Positions 1 through 7,299 of a stretch of DNA of 23,009 bases are shown one piece after another; position 1 is the stretch's first letter, and every line of letters starts with the position of its first letter. This stretch comes from a virus. Location of the stretch: positions 1-23,009 of the IMG/VR virus record IMGVR_UViG_3300030012_002579; one strand, 5' to 3'. Below the pieces are notes generated by a model. That model saw only the letters and a list, made by a program, of their open reading frames with translations, made no database searches and had not been told where the DNA came from. A program made the position numbers and the translations under genes.

Positions 1-78
1 ACTCATAATTAAGTCAGTGGTCATAACTGAGAGTATGGAGAATGATAGTATTGCTAGTAATAATGTCATGTACTTCAT
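1..78 (-). CDS. Partial hypothetical protein with hydrophobic N-terminus (runs off left edge)
   Basis: On the minus strand an ATG at 78-76 opens a frame with no stop up to the window edge (26 codons). The start is well supported: the complement of 84-89 is a perfect GGAGGT five bases upstream, and the ATG overlaps the TGA of the preceding gene as ATGA, so the two are probably co-transcribed and translationally coupled. The visible peptide begins MKYMTLLLAILSFSILSVM, a short basic N-terminus followed by a hydrophobic stretch, which looks like a signal peptide or signal anchor. Phage lysis proteins (holin, spanin, SAR endolysin) can begin this way, but so can many small membrane proteins. Nothing here decides among them, so no function is assigned. 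Confidence 0.6.
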   Translation of the reverse strand, partial: MKYMTLLLAILSFSILSVMTTDLIMS

Positions 79-320
79 TTGTTACCTCCGAAGTCGAACT
101 CACCTTGAGTAGGTTTGTTCTGTTCTTTTCTGAGAAGCTCGTCGGTAAATTCACCGAGTTCAGAGATTATCTTCTGGTCTTCTTCGTAGTCTACCTTAGC
201 TATCTCGTAGCCGGCCTTAGTATCTGACCATGCTTGCTTAGGATGTTTGATGATAGTAGATGTTAGCTTTTGTGTTTGGAAAGCCAATGAACCAATTTTA
301 TAGAATAGTTTATTATACAT
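75..320 (-). CDS. Hypothetical protein, 81 aa
   Basis: This minus-strand gene starts at ATG 320-318 and stops at TGA 77-75. A TTG at 359 would add 13 residues, but ATG 320 is preferred: it has an AGAGA-like ribosome site just upstream, and the longer form would place a perfect inverted repeat (343-358) inside coding sequence. The product starts MYNKLFYKIG. It has a charged central part (AKVDYEEDQKIISELGEFTDELLRKEQ) predicted to be helical and a short GEFDFGGNK tail. I do not recognise the family and see no signal peptide or catalytic motif. Its stop overlaps the start of the next minus-strand gene, so the pair forms an operon divergent from the structural genes. Confidence 0.55.
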   Translation of the reverse strand: MYNKLFYKIGSLAFQTQKLTSTIIKHPKQAWSDTKAGYEIAKVDYEEDQKIISELGEFTDELLRKEQNKPTQGEFDFGGNK

Positions 321-342
321 GTCTCTATTATTTATTGATGTC

Positions 343-358
343 TGTATCACCCGATACA
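343..358. promoter_or_regulatory. Perfect 6-4-6 inverted repeat (possible operator)
   Basis: TGTATC (343-348) and GATACA (353-358) are exact reverse complements around ACCC. The element lies 23 bases upstream of ATG 320 of the minus-strand gene, in the leader or promoter zone, where a repressor site would be expected. It could also fold as a hairpin in the minus-strand transcript. No second copy was noticed elsewhere in the window. Confidence 0.4.
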
Positions 359-378
359 AACTTACTACGGATTAACTT

Positions 379-406
379 ACAACGGACACCGCTAGGTGAG
401 CGTTGT
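379..406. other. Two-part inverted repeat / hairpin in divergent region
   Basis: ACAACG (379-384) pairs with CGTTGT (401-406), and inside it CACC (387-390) pairs with GGTG (395-398) around a GCTA loop. Between the stems is a symmetric two-base mismatch (GA/AG). There is no T-tract on either side, so it is not a standard intrinsic terminator. It may be a protein-binding site or an RNA hairpin. A packaging signal is possible because the terminase genes are adjacent, but nothing shows this. Confidence 0.35.
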
Positions 407-422
407 TAACGATAGGGGTCCC

Positions 423-518
423 ATGGACAAGGTTCCAAGAGTCAAAAAAGTAAAACAAGGTTCCAAATGGAAAAACGGGAGACGGGGTCTGCTGAGAGCG
501 AGGGGGGAGAAGAAGTGA
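423..518 (+). CDS. Possible small, very basic peptide, 31 aa
   Basis: ATG 423 opens a 31-codon frame ending at TGA 516-518. The peptide begins MDKVPRVKKVKQGSKWKNGR and is dominated by Lys and Arg (14 of 31). A weak AGGGG lies a few bases upstream. Against it: the region is purine-rich, so Lys, Arg, Gly and Glu codons are expected by chance. A repeated 12-mer falls in different frames in its two copies, which argues for function at the DNA level. It sits just before the -10 element driving the terminase genes. Confidence 0.2.
   Translation: MDKVPRVKKVKQGSKWKNGRRGLLRARGEKK
427..466. repeat. Direct repeat of a 12-mer, 28 bases apart
   Basis: ACAAGGTTCCAA occurs at 427-438 and again at 455-466. 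The 28-base period is not a multiple of three, so the repeat is not kept for protein sequence. It is close to, but not exactly, three helical turns. It lies upstream of the terminase promoter and could be a pair of binding sites for a regulator or for the small terminase. Confidence 0.4.
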
Positions 519-521
519 GCC

Positions 522-530
522 TGATATACT
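522..530 (+). promoter_or_regulatory. Candidate extended -10 promoter for the structural operon
   Basis: TGATATACT is an extended -10 element (TG, one base, then TATACT, five of six matches to consensus). It is 36 bases upstream of the first plus-strand gene. No good -35 hexamer is found at 16-18 bases, where the sequence is a purine run, as is often true of extended -10 promoters. Transcription would start near 537 and give a U-rich leader of about 30 nt. Confidence 0.4.
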
Positions 531-566
531 GTACTTTTTTCAAATTTTTTTGCAAAATGGCATCTC

Positions 567-1085
567 ATGTCGATCCTTAGAGAAAAAGACGAAGCTCATA
601 TTGTGACTGAGTCCGATCGAGCTGAGCTTCAATCCCATTTTCCATACGCTGGAATACACTTAAACGAGCTTTCGTTACAGGAAGAAAGACTCTTATTATT
701 TCACTTACGTGGTATGAGTAAGGCAGCCGCCGGCCGTGCTGCGGGGTACTCTGACCTAGATCGAGTGTACTCTATTTTCAAACAACAAAAATTTCAGAAT
801 GCGTTGCAGTACCTTCGTAATGAGATGCGAGAAGAAATAAAGTTTGATAGAGACACAGCTACCTCTATGTACTTAGAAGCGCATAGAAAAGCAGCTACCT
901 CTACTGAAGAAAAAAATGTTGTCGATTCTCTGTGCAAGCTTCACGGTCTATTTGTGCCGGACAATGCTACTCAGATAAATATCAACGTAGATAAAGTACA
1001 ACAACTCGAAAAGTTATCGGATGCTGAATTATTAAAACTTGCAGGAGAAGACCAAAACTATTTGGAGCCTGGCGATGCAGATTGA
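567..1085 (+). CDS. terS: Terminase small subunit
   Basis: This 172-residue protein would recognise phage DNA and bring it to the large terminase. Residues about 40-75 contain a helix-turn-helix-like stretch (FHLRGMSKAAAGRAAGY), the pattern of phage small terminases with a DNA-binding N-terminal domain. The C-terminal half (about 90-170) is charged and helical, suitable for oligomerisation and for contact with the large subunit. The assignment also rests on position: it is first in the operon and overlaps the large terminase gene by 11 bases. No Shine-Dalgarno sequence precedes ATG 567; the upstream sequence is U-rich, so initiation may depend on the unstructured leader. ATG 557 is in another frame and stops at once. 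No better start was found. Confidence 0.75.
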   Translation: MSILREKDEAHIVTESDRAELQSHFPYAGIHLNELSLQEERLLLFHLRGMSKAAAGRAAGYSDLDRVYSIFKQQKFQNALQYLRNEMREEIKFDRDTATSMYLEAHRKAATSTEEKNVVDSLCKLHGLFVPDNATQININVDKVQQLEKLSDAELLKLAGEDQNYLEPGDAD

Positions 1086-2718
1086 TAAGCAAGAGTGTTC
1101 TAAATGTAAGGGGCTATTTCCCGATACACTTATACCGACGGACGGGATCTGTGTGTATTGCAAAGCGGATGCCGCAGAACAAGTCGTAGTTCCGAAAGAA
1201 CCTGTAAGTCCGAAAGTTAGAAAACAACAATCTGCTCAGAAGCGAGCGGAGAAAGAACTCGCGCTCCGTATATTGTCCCGAAAGCGGCTGTTGCCTTTTG
1301 TAGAAAAATTTAATCCTGACTACCATGCAGGGTGGGTACATAAAGATATATGTAAACGTTTAGAAAAATTTAGCGAACAAGTTGAGAACAAAGAGTCCCC
1401 CAGGTTGATGTTGTTTATGCCACCTCGACATGGCAAGTCTACTTTGGCTAGTATCGCGTTCCCTGCTTGGCACTTAGGTAGGCATCCTAATCATGAATTT
1501 ATTAGTTGTTCATACTCAGGATCCTTGGCCATGAACTTCTCGAGAAAGGTGCGTCATCTATTAAGAGAACATGTTTATAAAAAAATTTTTGAAAATACGA
1601 AACTTGATAAAGATTCCCAGAGCGTTGAATCATGGAACACAACCACGGGCGGCGGTTACGTAGCGGCGGGAGTTGGTGGTGGTATCACGGGTAAAGGTGC
1701 AAACATTCTACTCATCGATGACCCTGTAAAGAACCGTGAGGATGCAGAGTCCGATAACAATCGCGATGCGATCTGGGATTGGTACACAAGTACGGCGTAT
1801 ACCCGTTTGTCACCAGGTGGCGGCATACTTGTAATCCTTACGAGGTGGCACGATGACGATCTTGCAGGTAGGCTGTTGCGTGTAGCAGAAGACGGCGCGG
1901 ACGAATGGGAAGTGGTCAAATATCCAGCAATCGCTGAAATAGATGAAGAGTTCCGCGAAACTGGAGAAGCGCTTCATAGAGAACGTTATAGTGAAGATGC
2001 ACTAGATCAAATACGTAAAGCCATTGGTCCTAGAGACTGGTCGGCGCTGTATCAACAAAACCCGGTGTCCGATGAAGGCGATTACTTTTCTAGGGATATG
2101 GTGCGGTATTACGACTCCGAAGACATAGAATTTGATAAATTAAAATATTATTGTGCGTGGGACTTGGCGATAGGACAACGCGACAGGAACGATTACTCCG
2201 TCGGAGTGGTAGTTGGTGTAAGTGAATATGATGAAATTTTTGTGGTAGATGTCATCAGAGGCAAGTATGATGGATTCGAGCTTGTAGAAAAAATACTAGA
2301 TGTATACGAGCAGTGGAGACCTGGCATTGTAGGTATAGAGAAAGGGCACATAGAAATGGCGCTCGGTCCGTTCCTAGAAAAGAGGGTTAGAGAACGTAGG
2401 CTGTATGAGGCTTACTTTAAAGATCTCAAAGTGGGGAGACGTGATAAAGAAGCAAGAGCAAGAGCTATTCAAGGTAGAATGCAACAAGGCATGGTATACT
2501 TTCCGAAGGATGCGGTTTGGACTGGCCCCTTGGTTGCGGAGTTATTGCGTTTTCCTAATGGGGTGCATGACGACCAAGTTGATGCGCTTGCGTGGATTGG
2601 TCTGATGATGACAGAGTTCTCTACGTATTTTGAACAAGAAGAGCATATCCCTTCATGGAGAGATAGACTAAAATATATAGCGAAACCAATAAGGCGTAAA
2701 TCGTCAATGAGTGCATAA
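1075..2718 (+). CDS. terL: Terminase large subunit (ATPase-nuclease) with N-terminal zinc ribbon
   Basis: This 547-residue protein is the packaging motor. Visible motifs, numbered from ATG 1075: Walker A PPRHGKST near 115-123; Walker B LLIDDP near 211-216; a coupling-type motif LTRWHDDD near 262; and the RNase H-like nuclease acidic residues in AWDLAIG (D363), IGIEKG, and HDDQVDA (498-504). The protein resembles the psiM2/T7-like terminase group. ATG 1075 is chosen because a GGAG lies seven bases before it; an in-frame ATG at 1039 would overlap the small subunit more and lacks a ribosome site. Unusually, residues 8-29 contain two CxxC knuckles (C8, C11, C26, C29), as in a zinc ribbon, before a Lys-rich linker and the ATPase. 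The gene ends in a TAATG overlap with the portal gene. Confidence 0.95.
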   Translation: MQIDKQECSKCKGLFPDTLIPTDGICVYCKADAAEQVVVPKEPVSPKVRKQQSAQKRAEKELALRILSRKRLLPFVEKFNPDYHAGWVHKDICKRLEKFSEQVENKESPRLMLFMPPRHGKSTLASIAFPAWHLGRHPNHEFISCSYSGSLAMNFSRKVRHLLREHVYKKIFENTKLDKDSQSVESWNTTTGGGYVAAGVGGGITGKGANILLIDDPVKNREDAESDNNRDAIWDWYTSTAYTRLSPGGGILVILTRWHDDDLAGRLLRVAEDGADEWEVVKYPAIAEIDEEFRETGEALHRERYSEDALDQIRKAIGPRDWSALYQQNPVSDEGDYFSRDMVRYYDSEDIEFDKLKYYCAWDLAIGQRDRNDYSVGVVVGVSEYDEIFVVDVIRGKYDGFELVEKILDVYEQWRPGIVGIEKGHIEMALGPFLEKRVRERRLYEAYFKDLKVGRRDKEARARAIQGRMQQGMVYFPKDAVWTGPLVAELLRFPNGVHDDQVDALAWIGLMMTEFSTYFEQEEHIPSWRDRLKYIAKPIRRKSSMSA

Positions 2719-4823
2719 TGGCATACGGAAAACCGAAGAAAGCATTAAGTAAAGCAGAAGAGGAGAATCTAGCTAGAAATAATTGGGAGAGGTACACCCG
2801 AGCGCGAGACGCGGGTCATGATGATTACATGGAGATCGCGCAGCAGTGTGACCAGTATTACAGAGGGCAACAGTGGGACGCGGCCGATGTAGCAACGTTA
2901 GATGACCAAGGTCGACCAGCTCTTACAATCAATACAATCTTACCTACAATCAATACAGTTCTAGGAGAACAAAGTACACGTAGGGCTGATATCAAGTTCA
3001 AGCCCCGTGGTAGCGGTATGCAAGATATTGCTGATGTACTTACAAAAGTTTACATGCAGGTGGCTGACAATAACAAACTAGATTGGACGGAAGCGCAAGT
3101 GTTCGCAGATGGTCTGATCCAGGATCGCGGTTGGTTCGATGTACGTATAGATTTTTCTGACAATTTCAAAGGCGAGGTAAGGATCACAGCTAAAGATCCG
3201 TTGGATATCATTATTGATCCAGATGCAAAGGACTACGACCCACGTCATTGGAATGAAATTTTTGAAACTAAGTGGATGAGTTTAGATGAGATAGAAGAAC
3301 AGTATAGTCAAAAAGCTGCAGATAAATTAAGAATGATATCGGAGATGGGCACTTCTTATGGTGGAGATTCTATGGAGTACCAAGAGCAGAGGTACGGCGA
3401 TACTGAAGAACATGAGTATTCTAGTAATTACGCATACAACCCAGAAGAGGCTAGGATTGTAAGATCAATCAGAGTTATAGAGCGTCAATACTACCAGTTA
3501 AAAGATTGTATGTACTATGTCGATCCAGTTACGGGGGACGAGCGTCAGATACCATATGACTGGGGTAAGAAAAAAAGAGAACAATTTGCAGATGATTTTG
3601 GATTACACATAGTTTCAAAAAAAGTCCGGAAGGTTCGTTGGACAGTAACAGCAGACAGAGTAGTACTCTTTGATGACTGGTCTCCATATTCACATTTTAC
3701 TTTAGTACCTTACTTCCCATACTTTAGAAGAGGAAGGCCGTTTGGCATGGTAAGAAATTTAATTTCACCACAAGAACAGTTAAACAAAATCAGTTCCCAG
3801 GAGCTGCATATTGTAAACACAACTGCTAATAGTGGTTGGGTAGTTGAGTCAGGATCATTGACGGGCATGACTGCAGATGATTTAGAAGAGCATGGTGCGG
3901 AGACTGGTTTGGTTCTCGAGTATAATAGGGGTTCTAGCCCCCCAGCTAAAATCCCACCAAACCAGATTCCCACTGGGTTAGATAGGTTGGGGCAAAAAGC
4001 TGCTGCTAATATAAAACAGATTAGTGGCGTATCAGACTCTATGTTGGGTACAGATGGCCCAGAAGTTTCTGGTGTAGCTATACAACAAAAACAAAATAGA
4101 GGAATCTTGATGATCCAAGTTCCTTTGGATAATCTTACAAAGACAAGGCAGTTTTTAGCAGAAAAAATCCTCCAGCTTATTCAACAGTACTATACGGAAG
4201 AAAGATTAATTCAGATTACAGATGAATCCGATCCGTTTAAACCTAGTATACCTGTACCCATAAATGCCATGACCCCAGAAGGTACAATAGTAAATGATCT
4301 TACTTTAGGTGAGTACGATGTTGTAGTAGATACTATGCCTGCTAGAGATACCTTTGATGAAGTGCAGTTTGCAGAAGCTATACAGCTAAGACAAGCAGGA
4401 GTGCCTATACCAGATGATATGATTGTGGAATATTCTCACTTATCACAAAAAGCGCAGATTGCAGATCGTATTAGAAGGCAGCAAGGCACAGCTGAACCTA
4501 CAGAACAACAATTACAATTACAACAGTTCCAACTAGAGTCTCAAATCAGAAGCACGCAGCTTGAGATTGCTAAGATGGAAGCAGAAGTACAAAATCTACA
4601 ATCACAAGCGCAGCTTAATATAGCTAAAGCGCAATCAGCTGAAGCAGATCCTCAGTTGAAGATTGCAGAACTACAGAGTAAAATCCAAACAAAACGTGAG
4701 GAGTTAGATTTACGTGAGCGGTTATCCTCAATGACTAATGAAATGAGGAAGAACCAAAGTGATACATCAGCAGCGGCAAGGTTAGCCACTGCTGCTATGA
4801 AGCCAACTAATAATAGGAGTTAA
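2718..4823 (+). CDS. Portal protein (P22 gp1-like)
   Basis: This 701-residue portal would form the dodecameric ring at the head vertex through which DNA is pumped. The N-terminus has the typical P22-type opening (helical segment, then YYRGQQWD, then a QGRPALTINTILPTINTVLGEQ-type stretch around residues 60-90), followed by DPLDIIIDPDA near 155-165, common in this portal family. The region around 330-450 (HFTLVPYFPYFRRG, ISPQEQLNKI, SGVSDSMLG) matches the portal core. From about 595 to 675 the sequence is rich in Gln, Leu, Glu and Lys with heptad-like spacing, a long helix or coiled coil comparable to the P22 portal barrel. Translation is probably coupled to the terminase gene by the one-base TAATG overlap. 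Confidence 0.9.
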   Translation: MAYGKPKKALSKAEEENLARNNWERYTRARDAGHDDYMEIAQQCDQYYRGQQWDAADVATLDDQGRPALTINTILPTINTVLGEQSTRRADIKFKPRGSGMQDIADVLTKVYMQVADNNKLDWTEAQVFADGLIQDRGWFDVRIDFSDNFKGEVRITAKDPLDIIIDPDAKDYDPRHWNEIFETKWMSLDEIEEQYSQKAADKLRMISEMGTSYGGDSMEYQEQRYGDTEEHEYSSNYAYNPEEARIVRSIRVIERQYYQLKDCMYYVDPVTGDERQIPYDWGKKKREQFADDFGLHIVSKKVRKVRWTVTADRVVLFDDWSPYSHFTLVPYFPYFRRGRPFGMVRNLISPQEQLNKISSQELHIVNTTANSGWVVESGSLTGMTADDLEEHGAETGLVLEYNRGSSPPAKIPPNQIPTGLDRLGQKAAANIKQISGVSDSMLGTDGPEVSGVAIQQKQNRGILMIQVPLDNLTKTRQFLAEKILQLIQQYYTEERLIQITDESDPFKPSIPVPINAMTPEGTIVNDLTLGEYDVVVDTMPARDTFDEVQFAEAIQLRQAGVPIPDDMIVEYSHLSQKAQIADRIRRQQGTAEPTEQQLQLQQFQLESQIRSTQLEIAKMEAEVQNLQSQAQLNIAKAQSAEADPQLKIAELQSKIQTKREELDLRERLSSMTNEMRKNQSDTSAAARLATAAMKPTNNRS

Positions 4824-4825
4824 AT

Positions 4826-5899
4826 ATGGCAAAAGAAACCACAACAGAAGATACTATAGTTTTTGATTCTATGCCTGGGGGTGACAAGAAAAATATCCAA
4901 GGTACAGAGTCATTTAGTGTTGATCTAGATTTTTCAGAAGACACAACAACCGAGGATACAGATCCCGTTGCTACGGAGGAGCAAGAAGTTGAAGAAGAAA
5001 CCACAGAAGAGCCAGAAACAGAGGTCGAAGAAGCTGAACCAGAGGCGGCTGAAGACGAAACAGAAACAGAAGCAGTTGACGAAGGAGAAGAAACAGCAGA
5101 AACAACAACAGAAACAACAGACGAGGGAGTTGTACAAGAAGATGTACAACAAGTTGCAGAGGAACCTGTTGAAGTAGAAGAGAAAAAAGCACCAATGGTG
5201 CCAAAATCTAGGCTAGATGAGGTATTAGCTAAACAAAAAGCTTTGCAAAAACAGCTAGATGACTTGCAAACTGCTAAAGTAGAGGCTGTAACTGAAGCTC
5301 CTGAGTATGATTTTGCGGCAAAAGAGGCTGAGTACCAACAGTTTGTGTTAGATGGCGAGTCAGAAAAAGCTATTGCCTTAAGAACCGAGATAAGAAATGC
5401 TGAAAAACAACAAATTATGTTCGAAGTACAGCAAACTACTACTCAAAACATCCAACAATCTACTGAAGCGCAGTCCTTACAAGCTAAAGCTACTGAATTA
5501 GAGGCTCAATATCCTGTTTTTGATGTAAACAGTGCAGAACATGACCCTGATTTGTTAAAAGAAGCCCTAGAATTACGAGATGCGTTTATGATTCAAGGGT
5601 ATGATGGCGCTTTTGCTTTAGAAAAAGCTGTAAATACTACTCTGACGTTGCAAAAACCAGAATTATTAGAAACAAAAGCTCCTAAAGTTGACCCAAAAGT
5701 AGCAGAGATTAATAAAAAGAAACAAACCGCTAAAGTCAGCGCTAAAATAGAGGCTTCGCAGCAACAACCTCCAGCTATGAAAGGAGAAGGGGCTGCTCAA
5801 CGTGGAGATAAACCAATAGATCTTAATAAATTATCTGAAAAAGAGTTTAGTGCGCTCCCAGAAGAAACGCTTAAAAGGTTGCGTGGGGATTTTGGGTAA
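4826..5899 (+). CDS. Capsid scaffolding protein
   Basis: This 357-residue protein lies between portal and capsid genes, the usual scaffold position. Residues about 35-120 are an extremely acidic, Glu/Thr-rich low-complexity segment. About 125-230 is charged and helical with coiled-coil character (LDEVLAKQKALQKQLDDL). The C-terminus (about 290-357) is basic to mixed (KKKQTAKVSAKIEAS, then KEFSALPEETLKRLRG), resembling the coat-binding end of phage scaffolds. An AGGAG six bases before ATG 4826 fixes the start. The sequence is poorly conserved as a class, so the call rests on composition and position. Directly after its TAA the same frame stays open for 76 more codons (see findings). Confidence 0.8.
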   Translation: MAKETTTEDTIVFDSMPGGDKKNIQGTESFSVDLDFSEDTTTEDTDPVATEEQEVEEETTEEPETEVEEAEPEAAEDETETEAVDEGEETAETTTETTDEGVVQEDVQQVAEEPVEVEEKKAPMVPKSRLDEVLAKQKALQKQLDDLQTAKVEAVTEAPEYDFAAKEAEYQQFVLDGESEKAIALRTEIRNAEKQQIMFEVQQTTTQNIQQSTEAQSLQAKATELEAQYPVFDVNSAEHDPDLLKEALELRDAFMIQGYDGAFALEKAVNTTLTLQKPELLETKAPKVDPKVAEINKKKQTAKVSAKIEASQQQPPAMKGEGAAQRGDKPIDLNKLSEKEFSALPEETLKRLRGDFG

Positions 5900-6102
5900 G
5901 CTAAGATAGAAGTTCGTTCGCTAAGACGATACTTAGCCCTCATCGTAGAGGTAAAACACGTTATTCGTCAATCAAGACGTAAAACATGGTCGAGCTCGTG
6001 TTCGTTACAATCACGTAGACGTTTCCCAACGATAAAGGGTAGACGGGTAAAAGTCGCCCCAGAATATAGCGACTGGTTAACTTTAATTATAAAGGTATAT
6101 AA
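5900..6102 (+). promoter_or_regulatory. Structured 203-base leader upstream of the capsid gene
   Basis: No ATG-initiated gene is evident on the plus strand here. Several perfect stems are visible: 5920-5925 with 5932-5937 (GCTAAG/CTTAGC); 5955-5960 with 5997-6002 (AACACG/CGTGTT), enclosing 5966-5969 with 5976-5979; 6020-6023 with 6028-6031; and 6052-6057 with 6069-6074 (AGTCGC/GCGACT, 11-base loop). The loop of the first hairpin, ACGAT (5926-5930), is complementary to ATCGT (5942-5946), so a compact pseudoknot is possible. AAAGG at 6091-6095 is the ribosome site of the capsid gene. The section is richer in CG dinucleotides than neighbouring genes. It may be a regulatory RNA, an RNA-processing site or a stabilising leader. 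A promoter within it is possible (TATAAA at 6088) but has no -35. Confidence 0.5.
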
Positions 6103-7245
6103 ATGGCTAATACTAACTTTAGCGCGTTGACCAGTGAACAGCTCACCATCTGGTCTCGTGATTTTTGGCGTGTTGCTAGGAATATGTCCTTCATTAATCA
6201 ATTCGCAGGTAGCGGACCCAACGCAATGGTTCAGGAAATTTCTGAACTTACCCAATCCGAGAAAGGAGCAAGAGCAGTTTTAACTCTTCTTGCAGATATG
6301 ACCGGTGATGGTATTGTTGGAGACAACACCTTAGAAGGAAATGAAGAGGCGTTAAGATCCTTCGACATCGTCGTACAGCTTGATCAATTAAGATTTGCTA
6401 ATAGGCTTTCGGGCAGATTGGCTGATCAAAAATCAGTTGTAAATTTCCGTGAGCATTCTAGAGATGCACTTGCTTATGCAATGGCTGATAGAATAGACCA
6501 ACTAGCGTTCTTATCGTTAGCTGGCATTGCATACACTAATAAAAACAACGGAGCTTTGAGGCCTGTTCTTACATCAGGACAGAACCTTGGGGACCTTACG
6601 TTTAATAGTGATGTAACTGCACCAACAAGTAATAGACACAAAAGAATCAATGGTAATGACCTTGCCGCTGGTTCCGTTACATCTATTACTGCTTCTGATA
6701 CTTTGAAGTACAGGCATATTGTCGATCTAAAAGCTTTCGCTAAAGATCAGTACATCAGAGGTATGAGAGGCGCTGGTAACGAAGAGATGTATCATCTGTT
6801 TGTTTCCCCGCAGGTAATGGCTGACCTTAAACTCGATTCAGACTTCTTAGCGAATGTAAGAAGCGCTGGCATCAGAGGACCAAATAACGAACTATTCGCT
6901 GGATCTTCTAGCTTAATGGTTGACGGTATTATGGTTCATGAGTTTAGGCATGTCTTCAATACTTCAGGAGCTCTTAGTGGTTCTTCAAGTAATGCTGGTT
7001 CTGCTGGATATAAAGGCGGAGCTAATGCTGATGTTGACTATGCTTCATGTCTATTCTGCGGTGCGCAATCACTTGCAATGGCTGATATTGGTCTTCCAGA
7101 AATAGTTGAAGATACTTTCGACTACGGAAACCAAAACGGTATTTCAATTGGTAAGATTTTTGGTCTTAAGAAGCCAAAGTACAATTCTGACATAACAGGT
7201 CAGTCTGAGGACTTTGGTGTCATAAGATTAGATGTCGCATTCTAA
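6103..7245 (+). CDS. Major capsid protein (N4-gp56 / DUF4043 family)
   Basis: This 380-residue protein forms the head shell and is expected to have the HK97 fold. Recognised features are the segment near residues 67-85 (GDGIVGDNTLEGNEEAL), followed by a stretch with VQLDQLRFANRLSGRLADQ and then FREHSRDALAYAMADRIDQL, all characteristic of the N4-gp56 major capsid family. A later LFVSPQVMADLK and the C-terminal SIGKIFGLKKPKY with a final GVIRLDVAF fit the same family. The Ser/Gly-rich stretch around 285-305 is probably a surface loop. ATG 6103 has AAAGG seven bases upstream. The gene is bracketed by a structured leader and an intrinsic terminator, which fits a need for very high, separately controlled expression. 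Confidence 0.9.
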   Translation: MANTNFSALTSEQLTIWSRDFWRVARNMSFINQFAGSGPNAMVQEISELTQSEKGARAVLTLLADMTGDGIVGDNTLEGNEEALRSFDIVVQLDQLRFANRLSGRLADQKSVVNFREHSRDALAYAMADRIDQLAFLSLAGIAYTNKNNGALRPVLTSGQNLGDLTFNSDVTAPTSNRHKRINGNDLAAGSVTSITASDTLKYRHIVDLKAFAKDQYIRGMRGAGNEEMYHLFVSPQVMADLKLDSDFLANVRSAGIRGPNNELFAGSSSLMVDGIMVHEFRHVFNTSGALSGSSSNAGSAGYKGGANADVDYASCLFCGAQSLAMADIGLPEIVEDTFDYGNQNGISIGKIFGLKKPKYNSDITGQSEDFGVIRLDVAF

Positions 7246-7260
7246 TTGTGATAACATTTT

Positions 7261-7299
7261 ACAGGTGGCTAGCGTTACGTTAGTCACCTGTATTTTTTT
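7261..7299 (+). terminator. Intrinsic terminator after the capsid gene
   Basis: ACAGGTG (7261-7267) pairs with CACCTGT (7285-7291). The stem continues inward through GCTAGC (7268-7273) and GTTAGT (7279-7284) with two G-U pairs, giving about 13 base pairs around a five-base loop. TATTTTTTT follows. This is a textbook rho-independent terminator on the plus strand. It lies 16 bases after the capsid stop and may be partial, because the downstream genes seem to have no strong promoter of their own. Confidence 0.9.

Noticed and set aside
42-227. Hydrophobic 61-codon plus-strand frame at the left edge
   Set aside because: It is antisense to two minus-strand frames that have a good ribosome site and an ATGA overlap.
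361-445. Possible tRNA (anticodon-loop-like TTGTTAA and GGTTCCAA resembling a T-loop)
   Set aside because: The anticodon stem pairs at only three of five positions, the D-arm does not form and no acceptor stem can be drawn.
1039-1074. Earlier ATG for the large terminase
   Set aside because: No ribosome site, deeper overlap with the small subunit gene, and the added residues are just the shifted reading of that gene.
4934-5204. Several open frames opposite or shifted within the scaffold gene
   Set aside because: The Glu/Thr/Gln-rich low-complexity DNA leaves all frames open. The products are simple Leu/Phe or Lys/Gln runs.
5968-6255. 95-codon open frame on the minus strand across the capsid leader and capsid start
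   Set aside because: It overlaps the well-supported capsid gene and runs against all neighbours. It has no ribosome site and its product resembles no family I know.
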